Source: Acidobacteriota bacterium (GTDB taxonomy: Bacteria; Acidobacteriota; Vicinamibacteria; Vicinamibacterales; Fen-181). Taken from it: a stretch of DNA of 6,862 bases. Position numbers and translations under genes: made by a program. Position 1 is the first letter of the stretch. Each line of letters starts with the position of its first letter. This document shows positions 1 through 6,198 of the stretch, in pieces. The stretch lies in assembly GCA_003157675.1 (NCBI GenBank), contig PMKG01000174.1:1-6862 (forward strand), given 5' to 3'. The notes under the pieces are model-generated. The model did no database searches. It was not told the DNA's origin and worked only from the letters and a program-made list of their open reading frames with translations.

Positions 1-789
1 CACACCAACCCGTGCGGCGCCGCGACCGGCCCGTCGCTCGCCGAGGCCTACGCGCAGGCGCGCGACGCCGACGCCCTGTCGGCGTTCGGCGGCATCGTCG
101 GCCTCAACCGGGCGGTGGACCTCGCCACCGCGCGCGCCATCGCCTCCACGTTCATCGAGGCGGTCATCGCGCCCGGGATCGATGACGAGGCGCTGGCGGT
201 GCTGTCGGCGAAGAAGACCCTGCGCGTGGTCGTGGCGGATCTGGCGCGGGCCTTCGACCGGCAGGGCCGGCGGTTCGACGTGCGGTCGATCTTCGACGGC
301 CTGCTCGTGCAGGACCGCGACGCCGTCGTCGAGGCGTCGATGATCTGGCCGGCGCCGGCCGACGCCGCCGGCGCGTCCGAACTGCGTGTCGTCACGGCGC
401 GGCAGCCGACGCCCGGCGAGTGGCGCAGCCTGCGCTTCGCGTGGCGCGTGTGCGCGCATGTGAAGTCGAACGCCGTCATCTTTACGGGCGCCGATCGGAC
501 GCTCGCGGTCGGGGCAGGGCAGATGAGCCGCGTCGACGCGGTCAATGTGGCGGTGGCCAAGGCGGCCGAGCGGACGGCCTCGGGCTCGCTGTCTGGAGGG
601 TTGGCGGGCTCGGTGGCGGCTTCCGACGCGTTCTTCCCCTTCAGGGACGGCCTCGACGCCGTGGCGCGCGCGGGGGCCACGGCCATCGTTCAGCCGGGCG
701 GATCGGTGCGGGACGCCGAGGTGATTGCCGCGGCCGACGAGCACGGTCTGGCCATGGTCTTCACCGGGCGCCGCCACTTCAGGCATTGA
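1..789 (+). CDS. purH: Bifunctional purine biosynthesis protein PurH, C-terminal AICAR transformylase part (5' truncated)
   Basis: This is the C-terminal 262 residues of PurH, which adds a formyl group from 10-formyl-tetrahydrofolate to AICAR; the missing N-terminal IMP cyclohydrolase domain then closes the ring to IMP, in the cytoplasm. The frame is open from base 1, and the first residues read HTNPCGAA, the family's catalytic Lys-His motif with the Lys just outside the window. Other PurH landmarks follow in order: SAFGG at 27-31, VKSNAV at 154-159, GAGQMSRVD at 171-179, SDAFFPFRD at 208-216, QPGGSVRD at 231-238 and the C-terminal signature FTGRRHFRH at 254-262, ending at TGA 787-789. About half of a usual ~520-residue protein is present. 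An internal GTG at 115 could be mistaken for a start, but the upstream codons are clearly PurH. It converges on rfaE1, 54 bases away. Identification is from motif recognition and is very secure. Confidence 0.97.
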   Translation, partial: HTNPCGAATGPSLAEAYAQARDADALSAFGGIVGLNRAVDLATARAIASTFIEAVIAPGIDDEALAVLSAKKTLRVVVADLARAFDRQGRRFDVRSIFDGLLVQDRDAVVEASMIWPAPADAAGASELRVVTARQPTPGEWRSLRFAWRVCAHVKSNAVIFTGADRTLAVGAGQMSRVDAVNVAVAKAAERTASGSLSGGLAGSVAASDAFFPFRDGLDAVARAGATAIVQPGGSVRDAEVIAAADEHGLAMVFTGRRHFRH

Positions 790-793
790 GCGA

Positions 794-811
794 CGGCCGC
801 TCCGGCGGTTG
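794..811 (+). terminator. Small stem-loop after purH, possible weak terminator
   Basis: Four bases after the purH stop codon, a 7-bp stem (794-800 with 805-811, including two G-U wobbles) closes on a UCCG loop flanked by C and G, the very stable C(UNCG)G tetraloop type. No U-run follows, so it is not a canonical intrinsic terminator. It lies in the 54-base gap between convergent genes, where a terminator or 3'-end protecting hairpin would be expected. In such GC-rich DNA a short stem can arise by chance, so confidence is low. Confidence 0.25.
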
Positions 812-843
812 GGTCGGGACGTCAGCGGCGGCGCGCGGGGCGG

Positions 844-1854
844 TCAGCCCTGCCGGCCGTCCGGCCCGCTGGCGCGGGCGACGACGGCGAGCAACTCGTC
901 CTGGGTGAGCGTGGCCGGGCCGAACTTCTGGACCACGACGCCCGCCGCCTGGTTGGCCAGTCCGCAGGCGTCCTTGAGCGACGCGCCCGCGGCGAGCGAG
1001 AGGGCGGTGGTGGCGATGACCGTGTCGCCGGCGCCGGTGACGTCCGCCACCTCCCGCGCGGCCGCGGCATAGTGCACGGCGTCGGGGCCGTTCAGCAGGC
1101 ACATGCCGTGCTCGCCGCGCGTGATCAGCACGTCGAAGCAGCCGGTGCGTTCGCGGAACAGTTGCGCCGCCGCCACCGCCTCCTCGAATGTGCGGACCCG
1201 CAAGTGCGTCGCGATCTCCGCCTCGTGGTGGTTCGGCGTCACGAGCGTCGTGCCCGCATAGAGATGGAGGTGCGGCACCTTGGGGTCGACGATCACCGGG
1301 ATTCCACGCGTCCGACCGGCGGCCACCACCTTGTCCATCACCGGCCGCGTGATCGACCCCTTCAGGTAATCCGAGACCAGCACGACGCTTGCGTGCTCGA
1401 TGAGCCGTCCCACCTCGCTGATCATCAGCTCTTCCGCTTCGCCCGCCACCTCGTGATCGCTCTCATAGTCGATCCGGGCCACCTGCAGGTTCCTCGTCGT
1501 CACCACCCGCAGCTTGGTCGTCGTGCGGCGCGAGGGGTCGACCACGAGCCCCGAGGTGCCGATGCCGCACGCCGTCATGAGGTGGCGCAGGCGCTGGCCC
1601 GCGCTGTCGGCGCCGGTGAGGCCCACCAGCTCGACGTTGCCGCCGAGGGCGCGCACGTTGTTCGCGACGTTCGCCGCCCCGCCGGGCCGGTAATCGTCCT
1701 TCTCGTACTCCACGACCGGGACGGGCGCCTCGGGCGAGATGCGGCTGACCCTGCCGATGACGAACTGGTCGAGCATCACGTCGCCGACGATGAGCACGGT
1801 CGCCGAGGAGAAGTGTTCGATGGAGCGGCGGAGCCGGTCGAAGGTCGTAGGCAT
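844..1854 (-). CDS. rfaE1: D-glycero-beta-D-manno-heptose-7-phosphate kinase (stand-alone RfaE1/HldA-type, PfkB family)
   Basis: This 336-residue cytoplasmic sugar kinase should phosphorylate D-glycero-D-manno-heptose 7-phosphate at C1, on the route to the ADP-heptose used for the LPS inner core. Visible family landmarks are GDVMLDQ at 24-30, RISPEAPVPVV at 38-48, the PfkB sugar-binding RPGGAANVANN at 56-66, SDYLKG at 161-166, DPK at 190-192, TPNHHE at 206-211, ITRGEHGM at 244-251 and the ATP/anion-hole motif DVTGAGDT at 271-278 with presumed catalytic base Asp277. The RISPEAPVP segment favours RfaE/HldE over ribokinase or fructokinase. The protein ends about 58 residues after GAGDT, so the nucleotidyltransferase domain of bifunctional HldE is absent and must be encoded elsewhere. 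The ATG at 1852-1854 is the only likely start: an in-frame stop lies at 1888-1890 and no ATG, GTG or TTG comes between. No Shine-Dalgarno is visible before it. It follows the Trm112-like gene on the same strand after an 86-base gap. Confidence 0.93.
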   Translation of the reverse strand: MPTTFDRLRRSIEHFSSATVLIVGDVMLDQFVIGRVSRISPEAPVPVVEYEKDDYRPGGAANVANNVRALGGNVELVGLTGADSAGQRLRHLMTACGIGTSGLVVDPSRRTTTKLRVVTTRNLQVARIDYESDHEVAGEAEELMISEVGRLIEHASVVLVSDYLKGSITRPVMDKVVAAGRTRGIPVIVDPKVPHLHLYAGTTLVTPNHHEAEIATHLRVRTFEEAVAAAQLFRERTGCFDVLITRGEHGMCLLNGPDAVHYAAAAREVADVTGAGDTVIATTALSLAAGASLKDACGLANQAAGVVVQKFGPATLTQDELLAVVARASGPDGRQG

Positions 1855-1864
1855 AATCGCGAAA

Positions 1865-1891
1865 ATTGTACTCGAACCGGCCCGCCGTCAG
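1865..1891 (-). promoter_or_regulatory. Candidate promoter for rfaE1, near-leaderless
   Basis: On the minus strand, TACAAT (1870 down to 1865) matches the TATAAT -10 consensus at five of six positions. CTGACG (1891 down to 1886) is a partial -35 match with a short 15-base spacer. It lies in an AT-rich patch that stands out from the GC-rich surroundings. Transcription would begin at about 1857-1858, only three or four bases before the ATG, which fits the lack of a Shine-Dalgarno there. If the gene is also read from the Trm112-like gene upstream, this would be an internal promoter. The spacer is suboptimal, so this remains a candidate. Confidence 0.4.
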
Positions 1892-1939
1892 CATCGCGGC
1901 CGACAGCGGGCGGCGGGATGGCGACGGCGGAGCACGCGC

Positions 1940-2113
1940 TCAGTCCTCGACCTTCGCCTCGTCGGGCAGCATGTCCGGGATGCCGTTGTCGCCGACGGGA
2001 TAGACCCTTCGGCACGTCGGGCACTTCAGTCCGGTCCCCTCGTGAACGGGCTGCACCCTCTCGCGGCACTCCGGGCACACCAGGATCTCGAGCAGTTCGG
2101 GAGCCACAGGCAC
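1940..2113 (-). CDS. Trm112/YcaR-like small zinc-ribbon protein, GTG start
   Basis: A 57-residue protein. It begins with GTG at 2111-2113, placed five bases after a consensus GGAGG (bases 2123 to 2119 on this strand), and ends at TGA 1942-1940. It carries two CxxC zinc-knuckle pairs, CPEC at 13-16 and CPTC at 31-34, then RRVYPV and GDNGIPDMLPDEA. That is the typical layout of the bacterial Trm112p-like family (UPF0434, E. coli YcaR): LLEILVCP at the N-terminus and a YPV..GIP.ML segment after the second CxxC. The biochemical role of bacterial members is poorly defined; eukaryotic Trm112 activates methyltransferases. E. coli ycaR sits between lpxK and kdsB in an LPS operon, and this copy precedes a heptose kinase, a similar LPS-precursor context. 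A second in-frame GTG at 2105-2107 would be less well spaced. Family assignment is firm, function open. Confidence 0.9.
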   Translation of the reverse strand: MPVAPELLEILVCPECRERVQPVHEGTGLKCPTCRRVYPVGDNGIPDMLPDEAKVED

Positions 2114-2140
2114 GTCGTCCTCCGGTGTTGGTCTCCTCGA

Positions 2141-2149
2141 ACTATATCA
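2141..2149 (-). promoter_or_regulatory. Candidate extended -10 promoter for the Trm112-like gene
   Basis: On the minus strand, TGA directly precedes TATAGT (2146 down to 2141), which gives an extended -10 arrangement with five of six consensus bases. No convincing -35 is present at the right distance, as is usual for TGn-type promoters. Transcription would start near 2134, leaving about 20 bases of leader that contain the GGAGG ribosome-binding site before the GTG at 2113. It lies in the 85-base divergent intergenic region. This is a consensus match only. Confidence 0.4.
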
Positions 2150-2182
2150 AAGGCGGCGCCCCTATCCGCCCCCCGTCTTTTG

Positions 2183-2191
2183 TGGAACAAT
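2183..2191 (+). promoter_or_regulatory. Candidate extended -10 promoter for the TPR-lolB-ispE cluster, leaderless
   Basis: TGG followed by AACAAT (2186-2191) resembles an extended -10 element, with four of six matches to TATAAT plus the TGn. Seven bases after it comes the ATG of the TPR gene at 2199, exactly where transcription would be expected to begin, so the transcript would be leaderless. This agrees with the absence of a usable Shine-Dalgarno before that ATG. No -35 is evident. The match is weak and needs transcription-start mapping. Confidence 0.3.
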
Positions 2192-2198
2192 CGACTCA

Positions 2199-4232
2199 AT
2201 GATCCTGCAGACACTTGCCCGCTGCCCGCTGGCGGCGGCTGCGGTGGTCGGCGTCCTCACGTCTTCGCCGGCCGCGGCCGGCCAGGCGGGAGGCGCGAGG
2301 CCGCCGGCGCCCGCCCGTCAGGCCCCCGCCCCGACCGTTTCGCCGAAGTCCGAGGCGTACTACCAGTTCATGCTCGGCCGGCACCTCGAGGGAGACGGGG
2401 ACATTGACGGCGCCATCAAGGCCTACGGCGAGGCCTCGAAGCTCGACCCCAAGTCGGCAGAGATCGTCGCGGAGTTGGCCGGGCTGTACGCGCGGGAGAG
2501 CAAGGCCCGCGAGGCCCTCGACTCGGCGCAGGCCGCGCTGGCGATCGACCCGGACAACGTCAGCGCGAACCGCCTTGTCGGCATCATCAACGCCAGCATC
2601 GCCCGCATCGATCAGGGCACGGGTCCGCTCGATGCCGAGGCCACGACGTACGCGTCCAAGGCCGCCGAGCATCTCGAGGCGGCGCGGCGCAACAGTGAGA
2701 TTCCCGAGCCTGGCCTCGAGATGATGCTGGCCCGCATCTACACGCGGATGGGACAGCCCGAGAAGGCGATGGGCGTGCTGAGCCACGTGATCGTCGACGA
2801 CCCGGGCCAGCCCGAGCCCGTCCGCCTGCTGCTGCAGCTGTACCAGCAGGCGGGCCACGACACCGACGCCATCGCGCTGCTGGAGTCGGTGGTGGCAGAC
2901 CAGCCGTCCTTCTATGCGCCGCTCGGCCAGTTGTACGAGAAACAGCAGCGGTGGAACGACGCGGCCCACGCCTACGAGCAGGCGATGGCCCAGGGCGCCG
3001 GCGGCCCCGACGTGCGCGCGCAACTGGCGGCGGCGTGGCTGTCGAGCGGCGATCCCTCGAAGGCGACCCGCGCGGTCGATCTGCTCGAGCAGGTGCGGAA
3101 GGAGAGCCCGGCGGATCCCCAGCTGCTCTATCTTCTGGCCCGGGCCCAGCAGATCGCGGGCCGGCTCGACCAGGCCGAGGCGACGGCGCGGGAGCTGATG
3201 GTGATCGCCCCCGGCTCGGTGAGGGGCCCTTACGCGCTGGCCGACGTGCTCGGCCGGAAGCAGCAGTTCCGGCAGGTGGTCGCGACGCTCGCGCCGATTG
3301 TCGAGAAGCAGGCGGCGAGTGGGGCCGGCTTCGGTCCCGAGTATGCTCCGCTGCTGATCCGTCTCGGTCTGGCCTGGTTCGAACTCGGCGAGGGCGACCG
3401 CGCGCTGACCTTTCTCGAACAGGCGCGCGCTGCCTCGGGCTCGCAGCCGAACCCGCTCATCGACCTCTACGTCCTGCAGGCGCAACTGGCCGCCCGCCAC
3501 TACACTGAAGCGGCCGCCCTGGCCTCGAAGCTGCGCACCTCGAGGCCCGGCGACCTGCGCGTGCTGCGACTGTCGGCCGACGCCTTGCGCCAGATAGGGC
3601 AGGTCGATGAAGGGGCGGCGCTCCTGACCGCGGCGTGCAAGCAACACCCTGACGACGTGACGCCGTACCTCGCGCTGGCCGAGTTCGACCTGCAGGCCAC
3701 GCGCTACGAGGCCGCCCTGGGCGTGCTCGACAAGGCGACGGCGAAATTCCCGTCGAGCGCCGACGTCACCTTCGAGATCGGCGCGGTGTTCGCGCGGCAG
3801 AAGCGGTTCGCCGACGCGGAGCAGCAGTTCCGCGACGTGCTGGCGCGGGACCCGCGCCACACGGCGGCGCTCAACTACCTCGGCTACATGCTGGCGGACC
3901 GCGGCGAGAGGCTCGACGAAGCGATCGGCTACATCAAGCGAGCGCTCGAGATCGACCCCTATGACGGCGCGTTTCTCGACAGCCTCGGATGGGCGTATTT
4001 TCATCAGAACAAGCTGGATCTCGCCGAGGAGAACCTGAAGAAGGCCGCCGATCAGCGCCCGCGCGACTCGGCGATCCAGGACCACTTCGGCGACCTGCTG
4101 TTCAAGCTGGGTCGGTACCCGGACGCGGCGACCGCCTGGCAGGGGGCGCTCGACGGCGACATGCAGCAGATCGATCGCGCGGCGCTCGAGAAGAAGCTGC
4201 GATCGGCCCGGGACAAAACGCGGAAGCACTGA
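2199..4232 (+). CDS. Secreted TPR-repeat protein, LbcA-like by position
   Basis: This 677-residue protein starts with a Sec-type signal: Arg8, a hydrophobic stretch at about 10-24 and a likely AAA cleavage site at 25-27. A Pro/Ala-rich linker follows to about residue 50. From about 53 to 654 the protein is almost entirely tetratricopeptide repeats, roughly fourteen or fifteen. Clear ones are near 53-86, 87-120, 237-268, 307-340, 521-554, 555-588 (ALNYLGYMLADRG), 590-622 (LDSLGWAYFHQNK) and 624-654. No enzymatic motif is visible, so it is probably a periplasmic protein-protein interaction scaffold. Its place before lolB and ispE matches P. aeruginosa LbcA (PA4667), an outer-membrane TPR lipoprotein that brings the CtpA protease to peptidoglycan hydrolases. 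Here there is no valid lipobox: the only early Cys is Cys9, with Arg before it, so membrane anchoring is not supported. Its stop overlaps the next start by one base. The TPR and export calls are firm; the LbcA role is inferred from position. Confidence 0.85.
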   Translation: MILQTLARCPLAAAAVVGVLTSSPAAAGQAGGARPPAPARQAPAPTVSPKSEAYYQFMLGRHLEGDGDIDGAIKAYGEASKLDPKSAEIVAELAGLYARESKAREALDSAQAALAIDPDNVSANRLVGIINASIARIDQGTGPLDAEATTYASKAAEHLEAARRNSEIPEPGLEMMLARIYTRMGQPEKAMGVLSHVIVDDPGQPEPVRLLLQLYQQAGHDTDAIALLESVVADQPSFYAPLGQLYEKQQRWNDAAHAYEQAMAQGAGGPDVRAQLAAAWLSSGDPSKATRAVDLLEQVRKESPADPQLLYLLARAQQIAGRLDQAEATARELMVIAPGSVRGPYALADVLGRKQQFRQVVATLAPIVEKQAASGAGFGPEYAPLLIRLGLAWFELGEGDRALTFLEQARAASGSQPNPLIDLYVLQAQLAARHYTEAAALASKLRTSRPGDLRVLRLSADALRQIGQVDEGAALLTAACKQHPDDVTPYLALAEFDLQATRYEAALGVLDKATAKFPSSADVTFEIGAVFARQKRFADAEQQFRDVLARDPRHTAALNYLGYMLADRGERLDEAIGYIKRALEIDPYDGAFLDSLGWAYFHQNKLDLAEENLKKAADQRPRDSAIQDHFGDLLFKLGRYPDAATAWQGALDGDMQQIDRAALEKKLRSARDKTRKH

Positions 4233-5029
4233 TGCGTCGACGCTGGGTTCTCACGGCGCTGCTGCTCGGTGGGGTGACCGGGTGCGCGGGGCGCACCGTC
4301 ACGCTTCCGACCGGCGAAGGGGCGCCGTTCTCCGACTACGCGACGGCGTGGCAGGACGCGACGCGTGGCTGCCGCGACATCCGAACGCTCTCGGCCGAAC
4401 TGTCGATCTCGGGCCGCGCGGGGAGCCAGCGGCTGCGCGGACACGTGCTGGCGGGGTTGGCGGCCCCCGATCGGATCCGTCTCGAAGCGGCCGCCCCATT
4501 CGGCCCGCCGATCTTCATCCTTGTCGCCGATGGAACGAAGACGACGCTCCTGCTGCCGCGGGAGAACCGTGTCCTTCGCGGTGAAGCGCCGGCGGCCATC
4601 CTCGACGCGCTCGTGGGGCTGGAACTCGGACCCTCGGACCTGCTGGCCATCCTTTCCGGGTGCGTGACGCCGGACGCGCGCGCCGCGGGAGGCCGCCTCT
4701 TCCCTTCGGACTGGGCGCGCGTCGACCTTTCCGGCGGGGCCGCGGCGTACTTGCAGCGCGACAAGCCAACCGGCTGGTTCGTTCGCGCCGCCGCCCGCGA
4801 GGCGCTCACCATCACCTACGACCCGGGCGGCCGCGGAACGCCTCCCGCGGTCCGCCTGATCGCGGACGGCTCGCGCGGCTCGGCGTCCGATCTCCGAATC
4901 GACCTCTCCCAGGTGGCGGTCAATCAGCAGCTCGGGCCGGAGGTGTTCAGCGTGAGGGTGCCTGCCGACGCGACGCCGATCTCGCTCAAGGAACTGAGAG
5001 AGACAGGACCGCTCGGGGAGAAGCGATGA
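4232..5029 (+). CDS. LolB-like outer-membrane lipoprotein (LolA/LolB fold, DUF4292-type)
   Basis: A 265-residue predicted lipoprotein. It has an RRR n-region, a hydrophobic core and the lipobox VTGC with Cys18 as the lipidated residue; Gly19 is not Asp, so outer-membrane sorting is plausible. LolB is the outer-membrane receptor that takes lipoproteins from periplasmic LolA and inserts them. From about residue 50 the pattern follows LolB: a strand segment LSAELSISGRAG, then RIRLEAAAPFG at 81-91 (compare RYRL..NPLG in E. coli LolB), IFILVADGTKTTLLLP at 94-109, and LDALVGLELGPSDLLAILSG at 124-143, like the LTG.P.....LRQWILG segment. Sequence similarity is low, so it may belong to the related DUF4292 group. 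The ATG (4232-4234) overlaps the upstream TGA, with GGAAG at 4222-4226 as a modest ribosome-binding site, and its TGA overlaps the ispE start as ATGA. Translational coupling in one operon is likely. Gene order with ispE and prs supports LolB. Confidence 0.8.
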   Translation: MRRRWVLTALLLGGVTGCAGRTVTLPTGEGAPFSDYATAWQDATRGCRDIRTLSAELSISGRAGSQRLRGHVLAGLAAPDRIRLEAAAPFGPPIFILVADGTKTTLLLPRENRVLRGEAPAAILDALVGLELGPSDLLAILSGCVTPDARAAGGRLFPSDWARVDLSGGAAAYLQRDKPTGWFVRAAAREALTITYDPGGRGTPPAVRLIADGSRGSASDLRIDLSQVAVNQQLGPEVFSVRVPADATPISLKELRETGPLGEKR

Positions 5030-5931
5030 ACCGCCGCGCCCACGCCAAGATCAACCTCAATCTGAGAGTGCTCGGCGCGCGGCCCGACGGGTATCACGAG
5101 CTGCGGACCGTCTTCCAGTCGCTGGCGCTCCACGACACACTGCGGTTCGAGCCGGCCGCGCAGGAGTTCACGGTGACGTGCGCGATGCCCGGGGTGCCGA
5201 CCGACGGCCGGAACCTCGCGTGGAAGGCCGCGCGGCTGGTCTGGCAGGCGGCCGGACGCAGCGGGGAGCCGGTCGGGCGGGTGCACATCACCAAGCGAAT
5301 CCCCATGCAAGCTGGCCTGGGCGGCGGCAGCGCCGACGGCGCGGCCGCGCTGGTCGGCTGGAATCGACTCTGGGAGGCGCGGCTCTCGCCGGCGAGGCTC
5401 GGCGAACTGGCGAGGCGGCTGGGCGCCGACGTGCCGTTCTTTCTGTGCGCGGGCACGGCGCTCGGCGTCAACCGCGGCGACGACGTGCGCCCGCTCGACG
5501 ACGCGCCCGCGCGGTGGGTCGTGCTCGTCATGCCGTCGTTCGGCGTCTCTACGCCGCAGGCGTTCCAGTGGTGGGATGAGGACGCGGCACGCCACGTCGC
5601 GGACGAACCGGCCGGGGCCGCCTCCGTGGGTGACGATCCGCTCGCCGTCTTCAACGATCTCGAAGCCCCCGTCGTCGGCCGGCACCCGCAGCTCTCGGAG
5701 ATCCGCGAGCGCCTGGCCGGCGCCGGCGCCGCGGCCTCGGCGATGACCGGCAGCGGGTCCGCGATGTTCGGGCTGTTCGCGAGCGAGGCGCGGGCGAAGC
5801 AGGCAGGCGCCGCCCTTCGCGATCCGCGGTGGCGCGTCGTCCTGACACGGACCGCGACCCGGCGCGACGCCGGCCCCGGTTCCGGGTGCGCAGGGGCCTT
5901 CGGCTTGTCTGATTTGACTGCTCTCGTATAA
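5026..5931 (+). CDS. ispE: 4-diphosphocytidyl-2-C-methyl-D-erythritol kinase IspE
   Basis: This 301-residue GHMP-superfamily kinase phosphorylates CDP-methylerythritol at the 2-hydroxyl with ATP in the cytoplasmic MEP pathway to IPP/DMAPP. Visible signatures are AKINLNL at 7-13 with catalytic Lys8, RPDGYHEL at 19-26, the ATP-binding glycine-rich loop PMQAGLGGGSADGAAAL at 93-109, LGADVPFF at 132-139 with catalytic Asp135, NDLE at 210-213 and the C-terminal GHMP motif MTGSGSAMFG at 240-249. The start is the ATG at 5026-5028, five bases after GGGGAG (5015-5020), and it overlaps the previous stop in an ATGA. Length is within the family range, but residues from about 279 on form an Arg/Gly/Ala-rich tail that looks unconserved, and the DNA encoding it carries a promoter-like element. 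Together with the LolB-like gene, tRNA-Gln and prs it forms a neighbourhood also seen in gammaproteobacteria. Confidence 0.96.
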   Translation: MNRRAHAKINLNLRVLGARPDGYHELRTVFQSLALHDTLRFEPAAQEFTVTCAMPGVPTDGRNLAWKAARLVWQAAGRSGEPVGRVHITKRIPMQAGLGGGSADGAAALVGWNRLWEARLSPARLGELARRLGADVPFFLCAGTALGVNRGDDVRPLDDAPARWVVLVMPSFGVSTPQAFQWWDEDAARHVADEPAGAASVGDDPLAVFNDLEAPVVGRHPQLSEIRERLAGAGAAASAMTGSGSAMFGLFASEARAKQAGAALRDPRWRVVLTRTATRRDAGPGSGCAGAFGLSDLTALV

Positions 5932-5932
5932 A
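5905..5932 (+). promoter_or_regulatory. Candidate sigma70 promoter at the end of ispE for tRNA-Gln and prs
   Basis: TTGTCT (5905-5910) and TATAAA (5927-5932) are separated by 16 bases, giving four of six and five of six consensus matches. The pair spans the last codons and the TAA stop of ispE, in a conspicuous AT-rich island. Transcription would begin at about 5939-5940 and run through a hairpin-rich leader into tRNA-Gln and prs. A second box, TTGACT at 5914-5919, overlaps this stretch but lies too close to TATAAA to act as its -35. No terminator with a U-run lies between ispE and the tRNA, so read-through from ispE is also possible. Confidence 0.5.
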
Positions 5933-5965
5933 CTAACTGTTTGCGCCGCGGTTGTCGGGCCACGC

Positions 5966-6060
5966 CTTGGGGCAAAGTCCCTCCCCGAGCAGGTTGAGAA
6001 CCGACTGGGTCGGGTTGTGCGCGCGGCCCTGGCGTCTCCCGGTGACGTGTCACGCGGGAG
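5966..6060 (+). other. Hairpin-rich leader segment upstream of tRNA-Gln
   Basis: Three separate inverted repeats lie in this non-coding stretch. The first is a 7-bp stem, 5966-5972 with 5983-5989 (one G-U pair) around a 10-base loop. The second is a perfect 5-bp stem, CCGAC 6001-6005 with GTCGG 6009-6013, on a 3-base loop. The third is a long stem, CTCCCG 6036-6041 with CGGGAG 6055-6060, continued inward by GTGAC 6042-6046 with GTCAC 6049-6053, with one bulged G at 6054 and a minimal loop. A second GTCGG at 5954-5958 could compete for CCGAC 6001-6005. No U-run follows any stem, so none is a canonical terminator. I do not recognise a known RNA family. It may be a structured 5' leader removed when the tRNA is processed, a small RNA or a regulatory leader. 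Confidence 0.4.
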
Positions 6061-6089
6061 GATCCTGGCGTCCCGTGGCCGGCCTGGGA

Positions 6090-6163
6090 TGGGGCGTGGC
6101 CAAGTGGTAAGGCACGGGACTTTGGATCCCGTATCGAAGGTTCGAATCCTTCCGCCCCAGCCA
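6090..6163 (+). tRNA. tRNA-Gln, anticodon TTG, encoded CCA
   Basis: A complete cloverleaf can be drawn. The acceptor stem is TGGGGCG (6090-6096) with CGCCCCA (6153-6159). The D arm is GCC/GGC around a loop containing GG. The anticodon stem is CGGGA (6115-6119) with TCCCG (6127-6131), closing loop CTTTGGA with anticodon TTG at 6122-6124. There is a four-base variable region, and the T arm is GAAGG (6136-6140) with CCTTC (6148-6152) and loop TTCGAAT. Discriminator G6160 is followed by encoded CCA at 6161-6163. The U1-A72 end pair and G73 are known identity features of tRNA-Gln, and the sequence closely resembles E. coli tRNA-Gln. Anticodon UUG reads CAA and, by wobble, CAG. It lies between ispE and prs with no terminator after it, so it may be cut from a longer transcript that includes prs. 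Confidence 0.97.
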
Positions 6164-6198
6164 TCTGCGACACGACAGACTCACGGGGAGGACGCGGC

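Noticed and set aside
48..686. A 212-residue minus-strand open frame opposite purH
   Set aside because: It lies fully inside the clearly identified PurH coding region and is Ser/Ala/Arg-rich with no domain; it is a composition artefact.
1072..2202. A 376-residue plus-strand frame opposite rfaE1 and the Trm112-like gene
   Set aside because: It overlaps two well-supported minus-strand genes, is rich in His/Arg/Asp and shows no recognisable motif.
2196..4229. A 677-residue open frame on the minus strand exactly mirroring the TPR gene
   Set aside because: It is in codon-for-codon antisense register with a GC-rich, stop-poor gene. Its translation is Arg/Leu/Val-rich with no recognisable domain, while the plus strand shows regular TPR repeats and a signal peptide.
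5712..5738. GGCGCC-type short repeats within ispE
   Set aside because: They encode an Ala/Gly run just before the conserved MTGSGSA motif and are explained by codon use in GC-rich DNA.
6090..6163. tRNA-Gln as an integration site for a mobile element
   Set aside because: No integrase, no direct repeat of the tRNA 3' end and no change in gene character follow; the adjacent gene is core prs.
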